12,574 bases of DNA from assembly GCA_017457555.1 (NCBI GenBank), contig JAFTHG010000248.1, positions 1 to 12,574 on the forward strand, in the 5' to 3' direction. Source of the DNA: Kiritimatiellia bacterium (GTDB lineage Bacteria; Verrucomicrobiota; Kiritimatiellia; RFP12; DVOR01). Below, piece by piece: positions 1 to 6,493 of this stretch; position 1 is the first letter of the stretch; every line of letters starts with the position of its first letter. The position numbers and the translations under genes are program-made. The notes under the pieces are model-generated. The model saw nothing but the letters and a program-made list of their open reading frames with translations. It was not told where the DNA came from and ran no database searches.

Positions 1-43
1 ACACACCCCTTATGCAGAACGCTTAACCGCCACGCGTCACCAT

Positions 44-77
44 GACGTAGCCGCCTTTGCGACATAGCCGCTTTTCC
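44..77. repeat. 17-bp imperfect tandem repeat
   Basis: Two adjacent 17-base units, 44-60 (GACGTAGCCGCCTTTGC) and 61-77 (GACATAGCCGCTTTTCC), match at 14 of 17 positions. Together with the palindrome 10 bases downstream this looks like a small extragenic repeat element rather than coding sequence. Whether it recurs elsewhere in the genome cannot be seen from this window. Confidence 0.55.
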
Positions 78-87
78 GGGTTCTGGC

Positions 88-111
88 GTGTGAGCCACCC
101 TCGGCTCACGC
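88..111. repeat. GC-rich palindrome (REP-like hairpin)
   Basis: The arms GTGAGCC (90-96) and GGCTCAC (103-109) are perfect complements around a 6-base loop. A G.T wobble and one more G-C pair extend the stem to 88-96/103-111. No T-run follows on either strand, so it does not look like an intrinsic terminator. It resembles a REP-type extragenic palindrome. An RNA-level hairpin at the end of an upstream transcript is the alternative. Confidence 0.5.
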
Positions 112-293
112 ACCCACTTGGTAGAGGATTGGTCCTTGCCAAGCCTAAAAAGGGCTAAGGTGATGAATCTTCTTCTTTCCTTTTCGGCATTCTTTCCTCT
201 GAAAGTCACTCTTCTTACCCTCGCGGTTATATTGTGCAATATTCACGTAGGTTTGGGATTGTATGCTTTTAATTCTGATGGGGAATGTTTTTG

Positions 294-302
294 TGGTATT
301 AT
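294..302 (+). promoter_or_regulatory. Weak candidate extended -10 promoter for the UDP-glucose dehydrogenase gene
   Basis: TGGTATTAT (294-302) reads as an extended -10 (TG-N-TATTAT) about 57 bases before the start codon. The best -35 match 18 bases upstream, TTCTGA at 273-278, is poor. Other AT-rich hexamers in 225-270 could serve as well, so this is only a candidate. Confidence 0.25.
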
Positions 303-358
303 TTTATGCAGATTTGTGGTTTATGAACGTGATGGTATCGTTTTAGAGGTTTGAGCGC

Positions 359-1711
359 ATGAATCGGAATATTGCTTGCATTGGGGCCGGTTATATCGGT
401 GGGCCGACGATGGCGGTCATCGCACAGAAGAATCCTGACCGAAAAGTAATCGTGACGGATATTTCGCAAGCGTGCATTGATGCGTGGAATTCTGACGCGT
501 TGCCCATTTATGAGCCTGGGTTAAAGGAGGTGATTACTGCTTGCCGTGGTAAAAATCTCTTCTTTACAACTGATGTGGCTGCTGCGATTCGGGAGTGCGA
601 TATCATCTTTGTGGGGGTCAATACGCCGACGAAAACCTTTGGTGCAGGTGCTGGTTATGCGTCTAATCTGCAGTATTGGGAGGCGGCTGCTCGCACAATT
701 TCACAAGAGGCCAATGGGGATAAGATTGTTGTAGAGAAGTCCACGCTGCCGGTGCGTACAGCGGATGCGATGGCTGCCGTATTGCATACGCATCCGGAAC
801 ACACGTTCACCGTGTTGTCAAATCCGGAATTCTTGGCAGAGGGTACTGCAATTAATGACTTGTTAAATCCGGATCGCGTGCTGATTGGTGGGCCGCAGGA
901 CAAACGTGGGAAGGCGGCAATCCGTGCATTGGTTGAGGTTTATGCTGCGTGGGTGCCACGAAAGCGGATTTTGACGACGAATGTGTGGTCGAGTGAGATG
1001 TCAAAATTGGCCGCAAATGCAATGTTGGCACAGCGTATTTCGTCGATGAATGCCTTTTCTGCGCTTTGTGAGGCTACCGGTGCCGACATTTCAGAAGTGG
1101 CAACGGTTTTGGGGATGGATCATCGAATCGGGAAGTATTTCCTGAATGCTGGGCCTGGATTTGGCGGATCGTGTTTCAAAAAAGATGTTCTGAATCTCGT
1201 CTATCTTTGCCGATCGTATGGTTTGAAGGCGTGTGCCGATTATTGGGAGCAGGTCATTATTATGAATGACGCACAGCAACACCGCATTGTTGCCCGAACG
1301 GTGAAGACGCTCTTTAATACGCTTGCCGGAAAGCGTATTGCCCTTTTCGGATTTGCTTTCAAGGCGAATACCGGTGATACGCGTGAGACACCGGCTTTGA
1401 CAATCGCTAATTTGTTGGCAGAAGAGCATGCCGATTTGGTTGTAACCGATCCGAAAGCATTAACAAATGCGGCAAAAGATTTGGCACATCTGGAGCATGT
1501 GACGTTGGTGGATGATCCTTATCAAGCCGCAGAGGGGGCGGATGCGATTCTTTTAATGACAGAGTGGGAGTGTTATCGCACGTTGGATTGGAAGCGCATC
1601 TATGCAGGAATGCGTCAGCCGGCGATGCTTTTTGATACGCGTAACCTTTTGAATTATGGCGAATTAAAGAAGATTGGCTTTAAGGTTCTGGCGGTAGGAA
1701 AGACGGTTTAA
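359..1711 (+). CDS. ugd: UDP-glucose 6-dehydrogenase, animal-type
   Basis: This enzyme oxidises UDP-glucose to UDP-glucuronate with two NAD+, feeding capsule, exopolysaccharide or LPS sugar synthesis in the cytoplasm. The 450-residue protein has the N-terminal NAD-binding motif CIGAGYIGGPT (7-17), the active-site segment LSNPEFLAEGTA with Glu161, the linker segment SSEMSKLAANA with Lys216 and Asn220, the catalytic cysteine motif GFGGSCFKKD with Cys272, and a C-terminal UDP-binding domain starting at about GFAFKANTGDTRE. Long runs (LPIYEPGLKEV, CRGKNLFF, LCEATGADISEVA) resemble human UGDH far more than the E. coli or Pseudomonas enzymes. It is shorter than the human protein (494 residues), lacking the extended C-terminal tail. 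The start is fixed by AGAGGT at 345-350. It stands alone and is closed by a terminator at 1741-1780. I am very sure of the function. Confidence 0.96.
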   Translation: MNRNIACIGAGYIGGPTMAVIAQKNPDRKVIVTDISQACIDAWNSDALPIYEPGLKEVITACRGKNLFFTTDVAAAIRECDIIFVGVNTPTKTFGAGAGYASNLQYWEAAARTISQEANGDKIVVEKSTLPVRTADAMAAVLHTHPEHTFTVLSNPEFLAEGTAINDLLNPDRVLIGGPQDKRGKAAIRALVEVYAAWVPRKRILTTNVWSSEMSKLAANAMLAQRISSMNAFSALCEATGADISEVATVLGMDHRIGKYFLNAGPGFGGSCFKKDVLNLVYLCRSYGLKACADYWEQVIIMNDAQQHRIVARTVKTLFNTLAGKRIALFGFAFKANTGDTRETPALTIANLLAEEHADLVVTDPKALTNAAKDLAHLEHVTLVDDPYQAAEGADAILLMTEWECYRTLDWKRIYAGMRQPAMLFDTRNLLNYGELKKIGFKVLAVGKTV

Positions 1712-1740
1712 ACGGTTTCCGTGATGGTGTCTTTTTACAA

Positions 1741-1780
1741 AATAAAGCCTGTATGCAGATGGTGGCATGCAGGCTTTATT
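1741..1780 (+). terminator. Intrinsic terminator after the UDP-glucose dehydrogenase gene
   Basis: The arms AATAAAGCCTGTATGC (1741-1756) and GCATGCAGGCTTTATT (1765-1780) form a 16-bp stem with a single G.U pair around an 8-base loop. The right arm ends in TTTATT and is followed by GGTTT. The left flank is A-rich, so it could also work on the minus strand. Confidence 0.8.
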
Positions 1781-1855
1781 GGTTTGAAATTGGAGTAAAA
1801 TCATGGTGGCGGTGGAGGCATAAGTGGGTGAGGCGGCGTTTGATGTGAGCCAAAA

Positions 1856-1921
1856 GCGAAAAAAGCATACGGAAATCCCTTTTTTGAGTGGGTTTTCCTT
1901 TTGTTTCGTATTGTTTTTCGC
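1856..1921 (+). repeat. Imperfect inverted repeat, possibly a second terminator, just before the ykgJ operon
   Basis: The inner arms GGAAATCCC (1871-1879) and GGGTTTTCC (1890-1898) pair with one T-T mismatch around a 10-base loop and are followed by TTTTGTTT, which looks like a modest intrinsic terminator. The outer arms add ATACG (1867-1871)/CGTAT (1907-1911) and GCGAAAAA (1856-1863)/TTTTTCGC (1914-1921), separated by small bulges. The whole structure abuts the -10-like hexamer of the next operon, so it could instead be regulatory. Confidence 0.45.
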
Positions 1922-1932
1922 TATACTATAAG
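1922..1932 (+). promoter_or_regulatory. Candidate -10 region of the ykgJ-exbB-exbD-M60 operon
   Basis: TATACT (1922-1927) overlaps a second candidate, TATAAG (1927-1932). The -35 is poor: TTGTTT at 1901-1906 lies 15 bases before TATACT. If TATACT is used, transcription would start around 1933-1935, only about 5 bases before the ATG at 1939, giving an almost leaderless transcript. Confidence 0.4.
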
Positions 1933-1938
1933 TTGGTC

Positions 1939-2313
1939 ATGGATGAGCAGAACCCTAACTTTGTCTGTCAACGTTGCGGAGCCTGTTGCCGCGTGCCAGG
2001 TTATGTGCGCCTGACGCCAGAAGATGTGGATGCGTTAGCGGCAGTATTGGGGCTGACGGTGGAGGTTTTTATTGACACGTTCACCGATCTCTCGCCGACA
2101 CGGAGCGGTTTGGTTTTGAAAGGTGATCCACAGGCTCCCTGTCGATTCCTGACCGAGGATAATCTTTGCCGGGTGCATCGTGCGCGTCCACAGCAGTGCC
2201 GGGATTATCCGGAACGGTGGCGCAGTGATGAGATTGAGACTGTTTGTGCAGCTAAACGGATGCAACAGGCAGAACCGATGTCGAGAGATGATGCGGATTT
2301 TGATAAGGAGTAA
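1939..2313 (+). CDS. YkgJ-family cysteine-cluster protein (putative metal-binding)
   Basis: This small soluble protein of 124 residues belongs to the YkgJ / CxxCxxCC family (UPF0153), whose members are thought to bind zinc or an iron-sulfur cluster; their reaction is unknown. The N-terminal cluster FVCQRCGACCR sits at about residues 8-18, and the second half of the site, a Cys before RFL, then CRVHRARPQQCRDYP, lies at about 65-92. An upstream in-frame GTG at 1888 would add 17 hydrophobic residues unlike the family and has no ribosome binding site, so I prefer the ATG at 1939, although it also lacks one. The gene ends 3 bases before the ExbB-like gene, and AAGGAG over its stop codon serves that gene. 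It is probably the first gene of the operon. Confidence 0.82.
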   Translation: MDEQNPNFVCQRCGACCRVPGYVRLTPEDVDALAAVLGLTVEVFIDTFTDLSPTRSGLVLKGDPQAPCRFLTEDNLCRVHRARPQQCRDYPERWRSDEIETVCAAKRMQQAEPMSRDDADFDKE

Positions 2314-2316
2314 GCT

Positions 2317-2937
2317 ATGAGTCTTATCTGGGAAGGCGGTCTTCTATTCTGGATTATCGTTGCAATGACGGGGGTTGCCGTGATTGTGTTCATTGAGCGG
2401 CTGCTTTATTTACGGCGCGTAACACTGGATCCCCGTGACTTTCTGCCGGGCGTTTTCAATGTGCTGGATAAGGGAAATATTAAGGAAGCGTTGGAAAACT
2501 GCGATGAGGCGGCGGGACCATTGCCGACTTTGGTGGCAGAAGCGATTGTTTACCGCGCCAGTGATCCGGCCAATCTCCGGGAGGTGCTGGCCACACGCGC
2601 TCATGCAGAGCTTTCCCGTTTGGAGCGACGCTCAATGTTGCTGTCGCTGTTGGCGCAATTGTTGCCGTTATTGGGTTTGATCGGCACCTTTGTAGGCGCG
2701 TATGCGATGTTGTCGGCATTGGATGTTCAGGCACCATTAGTGCAGACGGGAGCCGTGGCACGTGCGCTTGCCGGAGCATTGGTCAATACAATTACAGGAT
2801 TGGTGGGAGCCGCATTCTGTTATGCGGCACATTATATTCTGACATTGAAGGCTGATGCACTCAGTTTAGATATGGATACGTGTGTGGCATTGATGTTGGA
2901 TCATTTGGACTCAACGCAATGTGGAGATAAGGCATGA
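2317..2937 (+). CDS. MotA/TolQ/ExbB-family channel protein
   Basis: A 206-residue inner-membrane protein of the ExbB/TolQ family, the pentameric channel part of proton-driven motors. Three membrane spans are visible: about 9-31, 107-131 and 150-174. A cytoplasmic loop with basic and acidic residues lies between spans 1 and 2. Span 2 carries LLPLLGLIGTFVG with Thr124, and span 3 carries ALVNTITGLVGAAF with Thr158 and Thr160; these match the conserved pore threonines of TolQ/ExbB. The length is typical of a compact ExbB. The start at 2317 follows AAGGAG (2305-2310). The stop overlaps the next start as ATGA (2934-2937), so the two genes are probably coupled. Its own key residues look intact, unlike those of its partner. 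Whether it belongs to a TonB, Tol or unrelated motor cannot be told from the sequence. Confidence 0.88.
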   Translation: MSLIWEGGLLFWIIVAMTGVAVIVFIERLLYLRRVTLDPRDFLPGVFNVLDKGNIKEALENCDEAAGPLPTLVAEAIVYRASDPANLREVLATRAHAELSRLERRSMLLSLLAQLLPLLGLIGTFVGAYAMLSALDVQAPLVQTGAVARALAGALVNTITGLVGAAFCYAAHYILTLKADALSLDMDTCVALMLDHLDSTQCGDKA

Positions 2938-3446
2938 GTGCCCCAAAATCCAAAACAAAACCCTATGTTTGGGAACGCCACTCTTTCACTGGAAAGAAGT
3001 ATCCCAGACGGCGTATTGTGCGCTCATTTTTATTGATGGTGCCATGGATTAATCTGATCGTGCTGGGGCTTTTATTGTGGTGCTTTTCGCGTCAAACGCT
3101 GGTTCAGCCCGGTCGGGTGGTGACGCTTCCGGAGGGGCCTGCCGAAGAAGGCATCTCTGTTCAGGCACCATCAGCCGTGATCCGGATGTTAGAGGCTCCA
3201 GGCCGCAAAGATGTGACTGTGCTGCTTTTGGATGAAGGACGCTATTGTTCAGACTCTCCATCAGAATTAGAAGCGTTAAAGCGCGCATATCCCGGCCACG
3301 AATTAAATGTGATTATTGATGTGGCCGTGCCGTATGGTACTGCAATGACGTGGATTGAACGTTTGAAAGCCTGCGGTGTTGAACGGATTAATCTGGTGAC
3401 TGTCGCAGAAAACGAAACGGCTTATCCCGGGAGTGAAACACGCTGA
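2934..3446 (+). CDS. ExbD/TolR-like protein with Asn in place of the membrane Asp
   Basis: A 170-residue single-span protein: basic cytoplasmic tail (1-30), one membrane helix (about 31-52) and a periplasmic domain. After the helix comes LVQPGRVVTLP (56-66), the segment typical of ExbD. The C-terminal part, LNVIIDVAVPYGTAMTWIERLKACGVERINLVT (about 124-156), reads as the ExbD fold with its PYG..M....CGV pattern. The family's membrane motif P-x-I-D, whose Asp carries protons, appears here as PWIN with Asn40 (codon AAT, 3051-3053). Family membership is firm; the loss of proton transfer is inferred from one residue. The N-terminal YVWER (11-15) recurs in the next protein. The ribosome site is GTGGAG (2921-2926). 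The gene overlaps both neighbours (ATGA upstream, 1 base downstream). Confidence 0.8.
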   Translation: MSAPKSKTKPYVWERHSFTGKKYPRRRIVRSFLLMVPWINLIVLGLLLWCFSRQTLVQPGRVVTLPEGPAEEGISVQAPSAVIRMLEAPGRKDVTVLLLDEGRYCSDSPSELEALKRAYPGHELNVIIDVAVPYGTAMTWIERLKACGVERINLVTVAENETAYPGSETR

Positions 3447-4222
3447 TGGCACCTCATCGTGAGGACTATGTTTGGGAACGCAGTCGGCAATACGTGCCGA
3501 ATAAACGCGTATCAATGTTGCGTCTGCTCCGCTGGCGCAAGATGCGGCGTTCCAATCGCCGTCGCAAGAGTGTGTTGGCGTTTTGGTGGCCGCCTGTTGT
3601 GACCATTGCTATTGCCGGCGTGAGTTTCTTCTTTGCCTTTTTAGCGTTGCCGAAAGCGAAACGTGACACAGATAAACGTCTGCCACGGCCGGGAATCTAT
3701 GTGGTGTCTACATCGCAAGAAACGCTGACGGCATTGATGCGTCAGGAGAATGTACGCCGCATTGCGTTGGCTCTCAGCGACGACGATGTGGGTATTTCTT
3801 TAGAACAAGTTTTGCCAGAGCCGCAGAAACGGGCGTTGATACCAATCCAATCCCCGACAGTGCCGAACGCTGCGTTGCAATCGGAAGCGTTCATGGCCGA
3901 TGCCTTTTTGCCACCGATGGCAACCGAAAAAAACTTTTCAGCCAATGCGTCTGGAGTAAAAATGCACCTAGCGCCAGCGTTGCTGGCGAGTCAATTTGAA
4001 GTTGTTTTACCGGATTTGCCAACAGGAACGTCTGCTTCAACGGCAGATTTCTGGGTGACGCTCAATGCAGTTGGCGCTGTAGATGAAGTGTTACGTTTTG
4101 CTCCAGTGGGAGAGGAAACGGCGTGGTTGAAGGCGCTTCGCAAAGCGCTTTTTATGGGACGTGGCAATGCTGCTGCACAGGGACTGATTCGAATTCAGTG
4201 GGAAACAGAGGTCCGTGAATGA
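3446..4222 (+). CDS. Unrecognised single-span membrane protein, possibly TonB-like
   Basis: I do not firmly recognise this 258-residue protein. It has a very basic cytoplasmic tail (1-42, with RWRKMRRSNRRRK), one membrane helix at about 45-67 without acidic residues, and an otherwise periplasmic body. Residues about 200-254 (DFWVTLNAVGAVDEVLRF ... LKALRKALF ... GLIRIQWE) follow the pattern of a TonB C-terminal domain: a beta strand with G-x-V, a helix, then a final beta strand. This resemblance is weak, and the middle (70-200) has no Pro-Lys/Pro-Glu spacer as in classic TonB. YVWER (8-12) is shared with the ExbD-like protein upstream. It overlaps that gene by 1 base (TGATG) and the M60 gene by 4 (ATGA). 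A TonB-like arm or second accessory subunit of the motor is the likeliest role. Confidence 0.65.
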   Translation: MAPHREDYVWERSRQYVPNKRVSMLRLLRWRKMRRSNRRRKSVLAFWWPPVVTIAIAGVSFFFAFLALPKAKRDTDKRLPRPGIYVVSTSQETLTALMRQENVRRIALALSDDDVGISLEQVLPEPQKRALIPIQSPTVPNAALQSEAFMADAFLPPMATEKNFSANASGVKMHLAPALLASQFEVVLPDLPTGTSASTADFWVTLNAVGAVDEVLRFAPVGEETAWLKALRKALFMGRGNAAAQGLIRIQWETEVRE

Positions 4223-6468
4223 AAAAGCTGGTATTTACATTATTTGCAATAACATTTGCAACGATGGGGTCTGCTCAGGTTACGTTTCGTGGCGCAGGGC
4301 CCGTTGAAACCGATTCGCAAGGTCATGTGATTGAAAAGTTGGACTACGACCGCAAGATTGTCGCAACGAATGGTTTGCCTTCTGCAGCAGAGTATCGGGC
4401 AGAGTTGGCCGAACGTGAACGCATGAAAAAGGTTGCACGAGAAGTGGGACCATGGTTTGATGCGATTCAACATCTGGAAATCGTTCAAAAGGATGGCGAA
4501 CAGAAGTACGATGCCGATGGCGGTGGTATGGCTGGAGATGGCGCAGGCCCTACGCCCGGTCAGACGGGTGAAGGCATGGTGGCTTACATTGAAGCGATGC
4601 GTGTCTTTAACAGTAATACGGCAGAGGGAGGCTCAGTCTCGAAGGATGCTAAACAGTTAAAGGCGGCTTTGGAGGAATTGCTTTATCGGCGTGGTGGGGA
4701 GGTTGTTTGCGGGCCATCGCGTGGCGTCAGCATTAAGTATCCTTTGGAATTGCTGTTGGTGCGCTATCAGAGTTGGAAAGCGCAAAGTATACCGGTTAAA
4801 GAACTTTATCCCGCAAAATCTGCCGATTTGTGGCCCGGTAAAGTGCCGGAAGAGGCCGAGCGCGTTACGAAAAAGGTGACGCTTTATCCGGGTGAAGGTG
4901 GCTATATCAGCACAGGCCTTTATGTGCCACCGGGAGAAGTGATTACGATTAAATGCGGGAGCCTGACGGGTAATTTGATGGCGCAAATCGGTTGCCATAC
5001 GGATAAATTGGATCCCAAAATTGTGCCATTGGATGAAGATGGAAATCCGATGGATGACCCTTATAATCCTGTAGTACCGAATTTGGCAAAGGTGAAAATG
5101 GGCTGGGAGCAGATTACAGACAACCGTCCGCTCTGGCGTTGGCCCGATATGGTGCGCCGCTTCCAGATTAAGAAGAAACGCGAAGAAATCGGTCACGTTT
5201 TAGGTGGCGTATTGTGGTTTCAGTGGAGTGGCGGTTCGCGTCCGATGGAAGTGGAGGTTTCTGGTTGTGTACAAATGCCGTGGTTCCGCTTGGGAATTGA
5301 TACCAATAAGGATTGGGTTGAAACCCTTTCGAAATATCCTGCACCTTGGGCAGAATTGCAGACTAAGACGATTATTCTTACAGTAGAATCCAAATATGTC
5401 CGAAATGTGAAAAATATGGAGGCGCTTGCTCAATGGTGGGGGAAAGCCGCCAGTATTATGTTGCGCGTGAGTGGCCATGGTTTGCCGACAGACACTGAGG
5501 CTGATAACTTCCGTGCGGCCAAGCGCGAATGGGGCATCTTGGATAAGAAATTGGTGCAGATGAATCCGGAAGCGCCACAGGATACAGAAGAACTTCTGCG
5601 TGCTGCGGCTAAGGCTAAGGCGGATCCTGCTGTAAAAGATCGTTACGGCTTTACGGTTGAGCAGGAGCCTGTCCCTATAGATCCGAAGAAGCCGAAGGCG
5701 CTGAAGATTCCTTCACGCGAGAATGAACCCAAGAATACGCCAATGCGTATTGTGGATGATGTCCAGATTTCGGTTGGTGCAGGTCACTCTGGTTATCCAA
5801 TTATGTGCATGGAGTGGGGCGGAGGCATGATGAATCTTGCCGGATTGCAACGTTCCGGTTCGTGGGGTGCTTTGCACGAAATCGGCCACAATATGGGGCA
5901 GGGAACAAATGGTATTTTCGCATTACCGGGTAATACTGAGGTGGTGAATAACTTCTATGGTACCTGCACGATGAACCTCTTGAATGGCACACGCTTCACA
6001 AAGATTTGTAAGGATGCGTGGGATTCAATTGCCAAGAAAGCGGATGCAAAAACACCAAATCTCTGGATGAGTTCGCCAGTTTTTGAACGTTTGGTTTTCT
6101 ATATGACCTTGGCGCATTACTTTGGTGTGGAGAGCGTGGTCACGGTGGTGAATGATAAGAATGATAAGTACCCCACTTCTGCAATAGGTGACCGTCTCTG
6201 CTGTGCATGGTCAAAGGCTATCCAACGTGACTTGACGCCCTACTTTGAGATTTGGGGAATCCCACTTTCGAAGGCAGCCTATACTTACACGCAAGATTGG
6301 GCTCCATGGCCGACCGAGGAGGAGCGGGTCCAACTCTTTACTGGCCCCTTTGTGTATCGTGGCGAAGTTGAAGATGATGCGCCGATTGAGGTGTCAACTC
6401 CGGAAGATGTCAAAACGCGTCGTCAGTTGCGGGCTCGAGAACACTTCAAAAAGACCGTAACCGAATAA
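4219..6468 (+). CDS. Secreted M60-family (enhancin-like) metallopeptidase
   Basis: A 749-residue exported zinc peptidase. M60 enzymes cut mucins and other O-glycosylated proteins; the substrate here is unknown. The signal peptide is about 1-19 (KK, hydrophobic core, then GSA before Gln20) without a lipobox Cys. An N-terminal helical, charged region (30-215) is not recognised. A beta-sandwich typical of the family follows (about 218-350, with STGLYVPPGEVITI). The peptidase domain (about 385-690) contains HEIGHNMGQ with His553, Glu554 and His557, then NTEVVNN with Glu574 as probable third ligand, fitting the family's HExxH..E pattern. The C-terminus is charged. The start follows AGAGG (4207-4211) and overlaps the preceding stop (ATGA). 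It is the only obviously exported enzyme in an operon with ExbB/ExbD-like genes, which suggests a functional link between motor and peptidase. Confidence 0.9.
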   Translation: MKKLVFTLFAITFATMGSAQVTFRGAGPVETDSQGHVIEKLDYDRKIVATNGLPSAAEYRAELAERERMKKVAREVGPWFDAIQHLEIVQKDGEQKYDADGGGMAGDGAGPTPGQTGEGMVAYIEAMRVFNSNTAEGGSVSKDAKQLKAALEELLYRRGGEVVCGPSRGVSIKYPLELLLVRYQSWKAQSIPVKELYPAKSADLWPGKVPEEAERVTKKVTLYPGEGGYISTGLYVPPGEVITIKCGSLTGNLMAQIGCHTDKLDPKIVPLDEDGNPMDDPYNPVVPNLAKVKMGWEQITDNRPLWRWPDMVRRFQIKKKREEIGHVLGGVLWFQWSGGSRPMEVEVSGCVQMPWFRLGIDTNKDWVETLSKYPAPWAELQTKTIILTVESKYVRNVKNMEALAQWWGKAASIMLRVSGHGLPTDTEADNFRAAKREWGILDKKLVQMNPEAPQDTEELLRAAAKAKADPAVKDRYGFTVEQEPVPIDPKKPKALKIPSRENEPKNTPMRIVDDVQISVGAGHSGYPIMCMEWGGGMMNLAGLQRSGSWGALHEIGHNMGQGTNGIFALPGNTEVVNNFYGTCTMNLLNGTRFTKICKDAWDSIAKKADAKTPNLWMSSPVFERLVFYMTLAHYFGVESVVTVVNDKNDKYPTSAIGDRLCCAWSKAIQRDLTPYFEIWGIPLSKAAYTYTQDWAPWPTEEERVQLFTGPFVYRGEVEDDAPIEVSTPEDVKTRRQLRAREHFKKTVTE

Positions 6469-6493
6469 TGAGTATGCGATAGGAGTAACAGCG

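Larger units (their letters stand above)
1..358. other. Gene-poor leader region upstream of the UDP-glucose dehydrogenase gene
   Basis: I see no convincing gene here. The first 42 bases could be the tail of something outside the window, since one plus-strand frame is open up to a TGA at 43-45, but this is too short to identify. The stretch holds a tandem repeat (44-77), a palindrome (88-111), a pyrimidine-rich AT-rich part (about 165-240), a weak promoter candidate near 294-302 and the ribosome binding site AGAGGT (345-350). An open frame ending at 354 is discussed under rejected items. Confidence 0.6.
1712..1938. other. Intergenic region between the UDP-glucose dehydrogenase gene and the ykgJ-like operon
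   Basis: Apart from the terminator, this holds a G-rich stretch (GGTGGCGGTGGAGG, 1805-1818), a six-codon open frame ATG..TAA at 1803-1823 preceded by GGAG (1792-1795), an imperfect inverted repeat at 1856-1921, and a -10-like TATACT at 1922-1927. I see no riboswitch or RNA gene that I can name. Confidence 0.5.

Noticed and set aside
118..354. 78-codon plus-strand open frame (63 codons from the ATG at 163) ending 5 bases before the UDP-glucose dehydrogenase gene
   Set aside because: It is hydrophobic but has no recognisable signal or domain, begins with TTG inside AT-rich leader DNA, and its internal ATG has only a closely spaced AAGG. A membrane peptide cannot be excluded, but the support is too thin.
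4657..5196. 179-codon minus-strand open frame opposite the M60 gene
   Set aside because: It is antisense to a clear gene, its translation matches nothing recognised, and it is rich in residues expected from a complementary shadow frame.
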